Shown piece after piece: positions 25,651 to 34,011 of a stretch of 64,000 nt of DNA. How positions within the stretch are numbered: the stretch's first letter is position 1; each line of letters begins with the position of its first letter. Source of the stretch: an uncultured Verrucomicrobiota bacterium (lineage in GTDB: Bacteria; Verrucomicrobiota; Verrucomicrobiia; Opitutales; Intestinicryptomonadaceae); assembly GCA_949293415.1 (NCBI GenBank), contig CASFDK010000017.1, positions 62,001 to 126,000 on the forward strand, in the 5' to 3' direction. Under the pieces are notes generated by a model. It was not told where the DNA came from. It worked only from the letters and a program-made list of their open reading frames with translations, and did no database searches. The translations under genes and the position numbers were made by a program.

Positions 25651-26211
25651 TCAGAAGCCGAAAGAACTTTTCGTGAACTGTTTTGTTATCTGCTTTTCGC
25701 CCATCCAAATCGAATTGCCGAGCCTGTTGACCTGCATCGAGAACACATATGTAACCTGCTTTACGTCGCTGTCGGACGCGTTGAGCTGGGTAATCGAACC
25801 GGTCAGTGTAATCTTGGGCAATGCCATATTTTTCCCGAGCTTGCGGGCTTCGGCTTGGTAGAGCTCGACGGTCTGCGGGTCGTCCTTTACGGCAACGACC
25901 TTGCCCGAATTGTTGAGCGCCATACAAATGCGGTTTGTTAGCAAATCGCGGTTGATCGGCTCGCCGACATCGCATTTCACGCGGCTTACGAGCATTTTTA
26001 TGGGCATTTTCAAGCCGAGATTGTCGAGCGCGCCCGAGGAAAGCAGGTCGTTTACAAGCGCGGCGGACGCGTTGTTGAAGTCCTGAATGTCTATGCCAGT
26101 TCCGATAACGCCCGACTTGTCGGCGTTCACATATGTGCCCCTGCTCGAGCACCCCGAAAACGCCAGCACACACGCGGCTGCAAAGACGGATATAATTTGA
26201 AGTTTTTTCAT
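25651..26211 (-). CDS. LpoB-like outer-membrane lipoprotein (penicillin-binding protein activator family)
   Basis: 186 aa with a lipobox FSGC (Cys21). The mature part has IDIQDFNNASAALVNDLL followed by a beta/alpha domain (VSRVKCDVGEPINRDLLTNRI, then KITLTGSITQL), the pattern of the LpoB/TolB-N-like fold. In E. coli LpoB activates PBP1b from the outer membrane. Here the neighbours are a YcfL-like lipoprotein, also next to lpoB in E. coli, plus COG3014- and CsgG-like proteins. The PBP partner is not in the cluster, so activation of a PBP is inferred from family only. Confidence 0.8.
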   Translation of the reverse strand: MKKLQIISVFAAACVLAFSGCSSRGTYVNADKSGVIGTGIDIQDFNNASAALVNDLLSSGALDNLGLKMPIKMLVSRVKCDVGEPINRDLLTNRICMALNNSGKVVAVKDDPQTVELYQAEARKLGKNMALPKITLTGSITQLNASDSDVKQVTYVFSMQVNRLGNSIWMGEKQITKQFTKSSFGF

Positions 26212-26253
26212 AAATCGTATTTTTTGTTATTTTAAGATTTTGCAGACAATACC

Positions 26254-26661
26254 CTAACGTTCGTCGGGCAGCAGTTTGAGCGAAAAGTCGGCGACATTCG
26301 GATTGGTCGCCACCGCCGAAATATAACGCGCCTCGCCGCCCTCAAGCTCGAGCACACGCCATTCCGTGCCGACACCGCCCGACTCCATTCCCGACGCGTC
26401 GAACCACGAGAATTTGTAGCGGATTTTTCTGTTCGCCGAACTTGAATTCACAAGCTTTGCCTGAATTTTCAAAAGCCCGCCGACCCTGCTTTGGTTTATC
26501 GAAGCCACATAGGCGTAGTCGTCGAGACCGCCGTCTGTTATGATGCGCTTGTCGTTTACCATCTGCATCGAGCCTTCGGGCTTTGCTCGTTCGAAAGTGT
26601 TGACCGTCGAACATCCGCAAAGCAGAGCTGCTGCAACCATTGTCAAAATTATCGCCTTCAT
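26254..26661 (-). CDS. YcfL-like (DUF1425) lipoprotein
   Basis: 135 aa from ATG 26661 (MKAIILTMVAAALLCGC), lipobox LCGC with Cys17. The mature domain has VNSSSANRKIRYKFSWFD, the beta-sandwich motif of DUF1425/YcfL. The adjacent lpoB-like gene mirrors the E. coli ycfL-lpoB order, which supports the assignment. Function of the family is not known. It lies 42 nt upstream of the LpoB-like gene. Confidence 0.75.
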   Translation of the reverse strand: MKAIILTMVAAALLCGCSTVNTFERAKPEGSMQMVNDKRIITDGGLDDYAYVASINQSRVGGLLKIQAKLVNSSSANRKIRYKFSWFDASGMESGGVGTEWRVLELEGGEARYISAVATNPNVADFSLKLLPDER

Positions 26662-26724
26662 AATAACATTCTCCATTCTGTTAAACGCGCCCGAAAATTG
26701 CAAGTTTCTATACGCTCCGTTTTT

Positions 26725-28197
26725 TTATTTCGAAGATTCCGCCGCGACACTGCCGACCGCCGCACTTTTCGGCGCGTCGGAAAAGTCGAACTTGCGCAGA
26801 ATCAGCCGACCGGCCGCGCCCGTGCGCTTTGCAAAAATTATGTTGACGGCGTTCGGCGCAACCTCAACGCGCGTACCGTCGACCGTTACAACGCCGTCGG
26901 CGGGAGTTTCCATTCGGGCTATTTTAATCTGCTTTGGCAGGGTCGTCCAAGTGCGCAAATCGGCATCGTTCGTAAGGCTCTGGTATATCGCCCCGCCGAT
27001 GTTCACGAGCACGCCGAAGTCGCCCGCCGCCTGCGCCGCAAAGTACTGGGCCGCCGCCTTGCCCGCCGCAGACAAAAGCGTTTTCGTTACGACAAGCGCA
27101 AGCTCGTTGTCGAACTCCTCCTGTATAATCGCGTCCATATCGGCAACGGTTTCGGCACTGTATTTTTTGCCGCCCGCGACAATCGAAATGTCGGGCTTGT
27201 ACGAGTTCTGCGGCTCGAGATACGGGAAGTTAACCGCAACGTGCGGCAGATTCCGCCCGACCGCAAACAGCGGCAAATCGAGCCGAAACTGCCTGCGGAG
27301 CGGCGCACAACCCGTCTCGTAGACGACATACGTTATGCCGACCGCGGGCTTTCCCGCAACTATGTCCTCGCACCGCGCATAGTCGGCGGCGAACACTTCC
27401 GATTTTCCGCCGAGCACCTCGCCGCCGATACGGAACATATCCTGAGCAAGCTGCCTGTCCGCCGAATCCTCGCCCCTATTTGCGAAGTAAACGCCCGCAA
27501 CCCAATACGCGAACGGATTTACATACAGGCTCTTCGCCTGTTGCCCGAACTTTTGCCCCGCAATGGCGTCGCCGTAATGGCGGCGGAATTCGGGCGAAGC
27601 CGCCGCCGCACGCATCGCCCCCGACACGTTTTGCCGCGCCGAATCGCGGTTTTGCGCCGCAGTCTTGCGCGCCGACTTTTCCAAGTTTTCGGTCTCGCGC
27701 TCTATGCGGGCGCGGTTGAGTTGCACGGCGTTTTTCTGGTAGTTTTCGAGCCGCTTAAGCTGGACGCGGGCGCGGTCGAAATCCTTTTGCTCGATGTAGT
27801 CGAGCGCAAGGTATACTCCCATCATAATCTTGTCGTAGTTGTAGCCCTTGTAGGGGATGAAACTGCGGTTTGTAAGAAACGCCTCGGTCTCCTCCGAAAG
27901 CCGCGTCTCCGACTCCGACTCGAAGCCGCGCACCGCCGAATGCGCAGCCTCCAACTCCTCCGCGCTTTTTTTCAAATCGCCGTCGGCACGCGCAACCGCG
28001 CCGCATTCTAACCGCCAAACAAGCTCGTCGCCGCCGCCCTTTTTGTCTTCGAGAACGGAATCGACCTCAACCCCCGCGCGCGCCGTATCGCCCGCGAGCC
28101 AAGCCCTGCGCATACCGGCCGTTTCGCTCGTATGAGTCGCGCAGCCCGAAACGGCGGCGGCAACTGCGGCGGCAAAGGCAATCTGCAAAATTTTCAT
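26725..28197 (-). CDS. COG3014-like lipoprotein with TPR-like helices
   Basis: 490 aa from ATG 28197, lipobox VSGC (Cys19). Residues about 25-200 are helical with TPR-like packing (YDKIMMGVYLALDYIEQKDF, then ARVQLKRLENYQ). A long charged helix with many Arg/Glu follows, then NPFAYWVAGVYFA. The C-terminal third is beta-rich. Proteins of this type occur beside LpoB-, YcfL- and CsgG-like genes in proteobacteria (recalled context, not checked here). No enzyme motif is seen. Confidence 0.7.
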   Translation of the reverse strand: MKILQIAFAAAVAAAVSGCATHTSETAGMRRAWLAGDTARAGVEVDSVLEDKKGGGDELVWRLECGAVARADGDLKKSAEELEAAHSAVRGFESESETRLSEETEAFLTNRSFIPYKGYNYDKIMMGVYLALDYIEQKDFDRARVQLKRLENYQKNAVQLNRARIERETENLEKSARKTAAQNRDSARQNVSGAMRAAAASPEFRRHYGDAIAGQKFGQQAKSLYVNPFAYWVAGVYFANRGEDSADRQLAQDMFRIGGEVLGGKSEVFAADYARCEDIVAGKPAVGITYVVYETGCAPLRRQFRLDLPLFAVGRNLPHVAVNFPYLEPQNSYKPDISIVAGGKKYSAETVADMDAIIQEEFDNELALVVTKTLLSAAGKAAAQYFAAQAAGDFGVLVNIGGAIYQSLTNDADLRTWTTLPKQIKIARMETPADGVVTVDGTRVEVAPNAVNIIFAKRTGAAGRLILRKFDFSDAPKSAAVGSVAAESSK

Positions 28198-28231
28198 AGG
28201 CGAAAAAGTTCTGCCCGTTGCCGATTCGGAA

Positions 28232-29167
28232 CTAAATTTCGTCGTCGGAAGCCTGCGCCGAGACCGCCTTTTTGACAAGGCGCACAACCTGCCCCTTCTC
28301 GACGCCGTTGTCCTCGGTAAGCGTGCCGCGCGAGAATTTCGGGGCTACCGAAACGACCTTGAGCCTGCCCACGGAAACCTCCTCGTAGCCGAGCTTGTCG
28401 CCCGTGTCGGGGTCTACCATCTCCTCGCCGAGCGCGAAAACCTCGTACTCGTCGCCCACCGAAACGCCCGTGCCGCCGCCCCTGTTGAACGTGGCGATTT
28501 TCCCCGTCTTGCCGACAATCTTCGGTGGGAAAACGGCGTCGGCAACGCGGTTTGCAATCTGCGTCGAGATGTCGCGCACAAGCAGGGCTATTTTGTCGTC
28601 GCTTGCGCTTCCGCCGGTCTGGACAACATTGTGCTGCGTGTTCAGGTTGGATGTCGTCTTGGCTATTACATTGGCGGTCTGCAGAATGCTGCCGTCGGTC
28701 GAGTCTATAACCTTGACGATTGCACCCACGCGTATCGTGCGGATATCGCTGCGCTGCTTGAGTTCGGCAAAATTGACGGTGTCTTTGAAGTCCTGAAAAT
28801 CGTCAACAGTAACGGTCAGAATGTACTTTGCGCTTGCAAGCCTGCCCGACTGCGCGGCATTGGGGTCGGAGGTATTTACGTTGCCCGAAGCGGCAAGACT
28901 CTGCTCTTTGAGCACCGCGTCCAAATCCTTGCGCGAAACCGTCTTGAACTTGCGGAGAGAGTCAATCGCCGAAAGAATGTTCGCGTCGAGAGACTCTATT
29001 ATGCGCCCGAAGGTGCGCCCCGTGCCGCTCTCCGCCGCCGACTTCGAAACCGACGGCATAGCCACAACCTTGGTAACCGCCAATGTCGACATCGCGGGTG
29101 TTCCCTCCGCGGCGAATACCGCGGAAAATGCGAGAGCCGAAAACAACAATGCAACCGATTTTTTCAT
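28232..29167 (-). CDS. CsgG/HfaB-like periplasmic or outer-membrane assembly protein
   Basis: 311 aa with a cleavable signal peptide but no lipobox, unlike classical CsgG. VTKVVAMPSV, DSLRKFKTVSRKDLDAVLKEQ, SAKYILTVTVDDF, RVGAIVKVIDSTDGSIL and KIALLVRDISTQIANRV follow the CsgG fold order. A C-terminal beta domain (GGGTGVSVGDEYEVF) is added. CsgG itself is a curli secretion pore; relatives here more likely sense or support envelope assembly. It is 34 nt upstream of the COG3014-like gene. Confidence 0.75.
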   Translation of the reverse strand: MKKSVALLFSALAFSAVFAAEGTPAMSTLAVTKVVAMPSVSKSAAESGTGRTFGRIIESLDANILSAIDSLRKFKTVSRKDLDAVLKEQSLAASGNVNTSDPNAAQSGRLASAKYILTVTVDDFQDFKDTVNFAELKQRSDIRTIRVGAIVKVIDSTDGSILQTANVIAKTTSNLNTQHNVVQTGGSASDDKIALLVRDISTQIANRVADAVFPPKIVGKTGKIATFNRGGGTGVSVGDEYEVFALGEEMVDPDTGDKLGYEEVSVGRLKVVSVAPKFSRGTLTEDNGVEKGQVVRLVKKAVSAQASDDEI

Positions 29168-29196
29168 AATGCAAAATACCCTTTCCCTTTTTTTGA

Positions 29197-30402
29197 TTAT
29201 TGACCGAATATGCTCTGCGTCCTGCGGATTTCGGGCAACGCCTTTGCGTCCACCTTGAAGCCCGACTGCTCGAACATTTTCGCCATGCCCCTGATGCGAT
29301 CCGCCTCGGCATCAGTTAGAATGCGGCGTTCGTCGGAAAGCTTGGCGCGGTTTTTCATCTCTTCGAGAAACGCCATATCCGCCTTCAGGCGGTTTCTCGC
29401 GCCGTCGGTCAGATTCAGCGTAAACGCCAATGTTTGGTCGGGGCTTCCCGTAATATTGAAAGTCTTTTCAATCGGCACGATGTCGCGCTGGTCGATTTTC
29501 AAAACGTGCACCCCTTTCGAAAGCCTTATCTTTCCGCCGAGCGTGTGGGCCATACCGTCGATGTCTGCGGTTACGTACGGAATCTTCACGGGAAAGACAG
29601 TGCTTGCAAGCTCGTACCTGCCGTTCTTCAGCACGACTTCCGGAAACGACAAATCTGCAAGCTCGCAGACAATCTTCACTTCGCCGAACGATACGCCCTT
29701 GGAAACTATCTTTCCCTCTTCGTTCTGAACGCCCAACTTCGCCGCCGCCTGCGCTGCGGCATCTTCGAGCAGCGAATCGAGAACGTCGTCGGAAATCTCG
29801 ACAAGATTTCCCGTCTGCCGAACCGTCTTCTGCGCCCCGACCGCGCCGCCCGCAGTGCCCGCGCCGTCGCCGCCGTAAATGTTGTAGCTTGCGCGCAACC
29901 TGTAGGTTGTGTTGAGCGTCTTGATGTCGTAGCCGTCGAAGACTTTTCGCTCGGCTGTCAGCCCGCCAATCGAAACGGACAGGATGTAGTCCGCGCCGAT
30001 AAACTCGGCGATGCGCAAGCCCGGGGCGTTTTCGAAAAGTTTTGCGTCGGGGGAATCGCCCGCAAACAGCCGCTTGAAGTTCGACGCCTCCGAACGGTAC
30101 TTTGCATTGGGATTGCCGAGATAGTCGTTGAGGTTGCGCAAAGCCAAATCGTGGTCTACCACTGCAAACCCGAGATTGTTAAGCCGCGCCGAAAGCGCGA
30201 ACTCGAGATTTTTTCCGCTGTCGGCAAGCTTCGGGTTGCCGCTGTCGTTGCGGACAAAAAGCGCGACCCTTTTCGGCGCAACGCTGCGCTCCACGGAAGT
30301 CGTCTCCGTAACCGTGACGGTTTTGACGGTTTTCGAAATCGACTGGGCACAAACGCCGCCCGCAACGAGCAGGCAAGACAATATCGCAATAAAATACTTC
30401 AT
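29197..30402 (-). CDS. Secreted protein of unknown function in the LpoB/CsgG cluster
   Basis: 401 aa from ATG 30402 with a signal peptide ending VCAQS. Residues about 40-200 contain RVALFVRNDSG, LNNLGFAVVDHDLALRNL and FIGADYILSVSIGG, a layout like CsgG/LpoB-type domains. Residues about 285-330 (GGKIRLSKGVHVLKIDQRD) resemble a PEGA-type beta module. The C-terminus is helical. It is the first gene of the cluster; gaps between members are 28-63 nt. No clear promoter is seen before it. Confidence 0.65.
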   Translation of the reverse strand: MKYFIAILSCLLVAGGVCAQSISKTVKTVTVTETTSVERSVAPKRVALFVRNDSGNPKLADSGKNLEFALSARLNNLGFAVVDHDLALRNLNDYLGNPNAKYRSEASNFKRLFAGDSPDAKLFENAPGLRIAEFIGADYILSVSIGGLTAERKVFDGYDIKTLNTTYRLRASYNIYGGDGAGTAGGAVGAQKTVRQTGNLVEISDDVLDSLLEDAAAQAAAKLGVQNEEGKIVSKGVSFGEVKIVCELADLSFPEVVLKNGRYELASTVFPVKIPYVTADIDGMAHTLGGKIRLSKGVHVLKIDQRDIVPIEKTFNITGSPDQTLAFTLNLTDGARNRLKADMAFLEEMKNRAKLSDERRILTDAEADRIRGMAKMFEQSGFKVDAKALPEIRRTQSIFGQ

Positions 30403-30566
30403 CGCCGAACAAGAGTACGTTTTTGGAGGTAAAATGAAAGCAAAATCGGGCGAACGCTTCAAGCCGCCCCCTTTCAAATCGACATTTGAGTTGCTCATAC
30501 CAAGTCAAACGTGGCAAAGCAGGACAAAGTTTCAAAGCACGGTCAAGTATGATTAGAAAGCCCGAC

Positions 30567-31895
30567 TCAGAAAACCATCTGGAATTGCAGTATCGCAACG
30601 TCGGACGAAACGGAAGCCTTCGAGCCGCCGAGCGGCGAGTCGCGGAAATCGAAATGCTCTATGCCCGCCGCAACCTTGAAATTTCTGCCGTCGAGATACC
30701 AGTTAACGCCGCCGTAATAGGCGGTCGCATTGTCGTAAAGCCCGTTCGCCGAACGCATATTGTAGACGACATCGCAACCGCGCACGCCACGCCCGTCGGT
30801 GTCGAGATAGGTAAAGCGGAACACCGGCTCGAACTCGCCCCACCTGTCCGACTTGTAAACCTTGTACGCGCAGAGCACATAAAAGCCCCACGGAACCGCC
30901 TGTCCGGAATGCGTGGTATAAAGCGGAACGGTATCGGAATGGGTGCGCCCGTAGCGCAGGCTCGTCAGGAAAAACTCGCCGTCGAGCGACAAATCGCCGT
31001 ATGTAAAACGCACAAACGGATTCACCCCGAGCGCGTCGCCGAAATCCTCAACCTCCGACGGCAGAACCGAAGCACCCTCAATCGCCGAGACAATCTTGTT
31101 GGAATAGCCGAACGCCGAACCGACTTTCAACGACCATCCGTCGAACTTGCCGTCGTAGGCGGCAGTCAAAAAGCACGATATGCCGTTGTCGTTGCGCACA
31201 AAAATATCGTTTGGCTTGGAATTTACGACATCGAGGCTATATACAAACTCCTTGTGCGCGGGAATGTGCCCGTCCCAATAAACGCCGGTGTGATAGCCCG
31301 AAAATCCGAGCGCGGTACCGTACGAAGTCTTCATGTAGCCGTCGTAGCCGCTGTCGCCGCCGCCGAAATAAATGCAGAGAATCGAGCGGTCGGGTGCTTT
31401 TATTATAGAGCAACTGTCGTTTTCCTCCATCGAAAAGTTCACGCACCAATGCCCGAGCTTGAGCTTGCCCGCAAGAACGTCGCCGTCGAGATTTATCTCG
31501 TAGTGCAAGGTATTGATGAGCGTGGAACTGGGCATATAAAGCGAAAGCATCAACATCGAATTCGGGGTCAAATCGGCGATGAAAACCGGAAGCAAACGCC
31601 TGAAATTGAAGCGCGACTCGTCGTTGACATCAAAAGGCGTATTCGAGTAGTCGTGGTACACATATGTATAGCGCATTTGCGAGATGAAGAGCGTGCGGAA
31701 AGTTTGCACCGAAACAGGCTCGCAAACAGGCACTTCCGACGACGCTTTTTTGATTTCCTCAGACTCCTCGGCGGTAATTGCATTTTTCGCCACAAGTATG
31801 TCCAGAAGCGAAGCCTCGGAAAATTGCGTCCGCGTTTCGGCAAACGCGCAACTTGCAATACAACATACAAATAAAAAATTAAGAATGCGGCGCAT
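30567..31895 (-). CDS. Outer-membrane porin-like beta-barrel protein
   Basis: 442 aa from ATG 31895 with a signal peptide (ending CAFAE). An N-terminal helical segment (ASLLDILVAKNAITAEESEEI) precedes many amphipathic strands. The C-terminal residue is Phe, the barrel assembly signal. The layout recalls OprO/OprP-type porins, but the substrate is unknown. A G-rich site (GGGGGA) about 10 nt before the ATG and a TTGACA promoter are present. It lies upstream of the lipoprotein cluster with a 164-nt gap. Confidence 0.8.
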   Translation of the reverse strand: MRRILNFLFVCCIASCAFAETRTQFSEASLLDILVAKNAITAEESEEIKKASSEVPVCEPVSVQTFRTLFISQMRYTYVYHDYSNTPFDVNDESRFNFRRLLPVFIADLTPNSMLMLSLYMPSSTLINTLHYEINLDGDVLAGKLKLGHWCVNFSMEENDSCSIIKAPDRSILCIYFGGGDSGYDGYMKTSYGTALGFSGYHTGVYWDGHIPAHKEFVYSLDVVNSKPNDIFVRNDNGISCFLTAAYDGKFDGWSLKVGSAFGYSNKIVSAIEGASVLPSEVEDFGDALGVNPFVRFTYGDLSLDGEFFLTSLRYGRTHSDTVPLYTTHSGQAVPWGFYVLCAYKVYKSDRWGEFEPVFRFTYLDTDGRGVRGCDVVYNMRSANGLYDNATAYYGGVNWYLDGRNFKVAAGIEHFDFRDSPLGGSKASVSSDVAILQFQMVF

Positions 31896-31940
31896 CAATA
31901 ATAATCCCCCAAAAGCGATGTGTGTAATCTAAAGACGCAA

Positions 31941-31969
31941 GTTATGCCGCCGCCCCAGCGGATTGTCAA
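31941..31969 (-). promoter_or_regulatory. Predicted promoter of the porin-like gene
   Basis: Minus strand TTGACA (31969-31964), 17-nt spacer, CATAAC (31946-31941). The leader is about 40 nt with a GGGGGA ribosome site, unlike the leaderless pattern elsewhere. Confidence 0.6.
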
Positions 31970-32061
31970 CATATTTCCGAAAGACAAAGGTCCGAAAGTC
32001 GTTCACCTACAAACATACCGCCGAAAACCGAAAAATTTCGGGACAAAATTGAAAAAATAAC

Positions 32062-32108
32062 TTGACTCGTGGGGGAATATGGCGAAAAATGGTGAAAAAT
32101 GGAGAGCA
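32062..32108 (+). promoter_or_regulatory. dcw promoter with four 10-bp phased repeats, likely MraZ sites
   Basis: TTGACT (32062-32067), 17-nt spacer, AAAAAT (32085-32090). Overlapping it are four direct repeats at exact 10-bp steps: GTGGGGGAAT (32069), ATGGCGAAAA (32079), ATGGTGAAAA (32089) and ATGGAGAGCA (32099). MraZ of E. coli binds TGGG-type direct repeats at 10-bp spacing near its own promoter (established), so this is very probably the self-control box of the cluster. Confidence 0.75.
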
Positions 32109-32118
32109 TAGGTTAGGG

Positions 32119-32589
32119 ATGTCCGAAGAGCTTACAGTTGGCGATACTTACGCGGGAACTTTCACAAAAGTTCTCGATCCGAAGCGTCGCGTAACCATCC
32201 CCGCCAAGTGGCGGTTTAAAGGCGACGAGGGCGAAAACTCTTATCTTGCGATACTTGCGCGATACGGACAATACAGCGCAATCCTCGTAATGCCGCCCGA
32301 TATGGCAGCCCAACTGCGCTCGAAAATTTCGAAAATCCCGATCACAAACGTGGCAAAACGCAGGGCGTTGGCGAATTTTCTGCAAAACGCCTGCACATTC
32401 GGTTGCGATAAACAGGGGCGCATAATGCTAGACGAGAGCATACTTGCAAAAGCGGGTATAGAAAGGGAAGTCTGCATGGCGGGTATGGGAGCCAATTTCG
32501 AGCTTTGGAACCCCGCCCACCGAACCGAATGGCTCGGCGAATCGACACCCGAAGACGATGCCGCCCTGCTCGAGGATCTGGGAATATAG
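32119..32589 (+). CDS. mraZ: Transcriptional regulator MraZ
   Basis: 156 aa from ATG 32119. Two AbrB-like SpoVT domains are visible: KVLDPKRRVTIPAKWR near residue 15-30, and CDKQGRIMLDESILAKAGI near residue 97-115. MraZ forms rings that bind repeats in the promoter of the dcw operon and repress it. It is the first gene of the cluster, as usual. The longer open frame from TTG 32062 would begin inside the -35 box and was rejected. Confidence 0.95.
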   Translation: MSEELTVGDTYAGTFTKVLDPKRRVTIPAKWRFKGDEGENSYLAILARYGQYSAILVMPPDMAAQLRSKISKIPITNVAKRRALANFLQNACTFGCDKQGRIMLDESILAKAGIEREVCMAGMGANFELWNPAHRTEWLGESTPEDDAALLEDLGI

Positions 32590-32601
32590 ACCGCCGAACG
32601 T

Positions 32602-32703
32602 ATGGACATTCAAAGACATATCGAAAAAATCGAGACCGCACAATCGGCGTTGCTCAAACAAACACTTTTTAAAACATCGCCTGTAAATGCAAAATTCAGA
32701 TGA
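32602..32703 (+). CDS. Possible 33-aa small protein between mraZ and rsmH
   Basis: An ATG at 32602 opens 33 codons ending in TGA at 32701. The peptide begins MDIQRHIEKIETAQSALLK, is mostly helical and basic toward its end, and overlaps the start of rsmH by 17 nt. It would fill the 97-nt gap between mraZ and rsmH, which is otherwise unexplained in this tightly packed operon. It may instead be chance. No family is recognised and no ribosome site is seen. Confidence 0.35.
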   Translation: MDIQRHIEKIETAQSALLKQTLFKTSPVNAKFR

Positions 32704-33640
32704 CGACAAAAATTTTCCGACCGCCGCACAACACGGACACAAACCCGTGCTGCTCGACGAAACTGTGAAAATTTTGTCGCCCGAAGACGGTAAAACGTAC
32801 CTCGACTGCACATTCGGAGGCGGCGGACACACCCGCAAAATACTGGAATCGGCAAACTGCAAAGTAGTCGCCATAGACCGCGACCCCGATGCGGCGGTGC
32901 GCGCCGAAAAGGTCGCAGCCGACTACCCCGACAGGTTCGAATTCCACGCACTCGATTTTTCCGATTTGGACAGGCTGCCGATGCGCGGTTTCGCGGGAAT
33001 ACTCTTCGATTTCGGCGTATCGTCGTTCCAGCTCGACACTGCCGAACGCGGATTTTCGTTTATGCGCGAAGGCCCGCTCGATATGCGGATGGACACCCTG
33101 CACGGAATGACCGCGCTCGAATACGTCGAGAGCGCAAGCGAATTCGAACTCGCAGAGGTTTTGCGCGAATACGGCGAAGAACCGCGCTTCAGAAAAGTCG
33201 CCCGCGCAATCGCGGAAGCCCGCGCCGCGGGGAAAATAGCCACGACCACCGACCTTGCAAACGCAATCGCCGCCGCCGCGCCCTCGCACGAGCGCATACA
33301 TCCCGCAACGCGCGCATTTCAGGCGATACGCATAAAAGTCAACGACGAGCTCGGACAGATAGAGCGCGCCCTGCCCAAGGCGTTCGAGGCGCTCGAAAAC
33401 GGCGGAGTTTTGGCGGCGATAAGCTTCCATTCGCTCGAAGACAGAATAGTGAAAAAATTTTTCAAAAAGATGGCGGGACGCCCCGAGTCGCGCTTCGACA
33501 CTTCGTACGTTCAAGACAGGGTAAAGCTTGCGGAACTTATCACGCGCAAGCCCGTAATACCGACGGACGAAGAAATTGCGGAAAATCCGCGCAGCCGAAG
33601 CTCGAAGCTCAGGGCAATAAGAAAGGATACGGCGAGATGA
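32687..33640 (+). CDS. rsmH: 16S rRNA (cytosine-1402 N4)-methyltransferase RsmH
   Basis: 317 aa SAM-dependent enzyme acting on 16S rRNA C1402. HKPVLLDETV (start of the fold), LDCTFGGGGHT (SAM loop), DFGVSSFQLD, RGFSFMREGPLDMRMD, HPATRAFQAIRIKVNDEL and AISFHSLEDRIVK are all family signatures. Length is normal. Stop overlaps the ftsL start by 4 nt (ATGA), showing translational coupling. Confidence 0.97.
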   Translation: MQNSDDDKNFPTAAQHGHKPVLLDETVKILSPEDGKTYLDCTFGGGGHTRKILESANCKVVAIDRDPDAAVRAEKVAADYPDRFEFHALDFSDLDRLPMRGFAGILFDFGVSSFQLDTAERGFSFMREGPLDMRMDTLHGMTALEYVESASEFELAEVLREYGEEPRFRKVARAIAEARAAGKIATTTDLANAIAAAAPSHERIHPATRAFQAIRIKVNDELGQIERALPKAFEALENGGVLAAISFHSLEDRIVKKFFKKMAGRPESRFDTSYVQDRVKLAELITRKPVIPTDEEIAENPRSRSSKLRAIRKDTAR

Positions 33641-34011
33641 AAACGGGAGTCAAAAAAATTTCGGTAATTGCAATCCTCGCGGGGCTGCTTCTGGTTGTGG
33701 TCTGCTCGGGGTTTGCGGCGGTATCGATAGAGCGTCAGGAACACCGCGACATCTCGCGCAGAATAGCCTCGCACGAACGGCAGATAAACCAGCTGCGCCG
33801 AGACAACGAGGAGCTTTCCGTAAAAATCGCCGAACAGGAAAATCCCGCCTACCTCACCCGCAGGGCGAGCACGCGCCTCGTGCGCCCGCAAATGACGGCG
33901 GTCGTCTGGGCGTACGAAAACTACGACGGCGGAAGAATCGATTTCAGCGGCAAGTCGAAGGGCTTGGTTTCCTTCAAAGCCCCCGAAAAGAAGAACGCGG
34001 TACATAGATGA
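33637..34011 (+). CDS. ftsL: FtsL-like divisome protein
   Basis: 124 aa bitopic protein. Residues about 8-28 form one membrane helix, followed by a periplasmic coiled coil (residues about 33-70: IERQEHRDISRRIASHERQ onward). Size, topology and position between rsmH and ftsI identify FtsL although sequence conservation is low, as normal. It bridges FtsQ and FtsB to FtsW and FtsI. Overlaps both neighbours by 4 nt. Confidence 0.8.
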   Translation: MKTGVKKISVIAILAGLLLVVVCSGFAAVSIERQEHRDISRRIASHERQINQLRRDNEELSVKIAEQENPAYLTRRASTRLVRPQMTAVVWAYENYDGGRIDFSGKSKGLVSFKAPEKKNAVHR

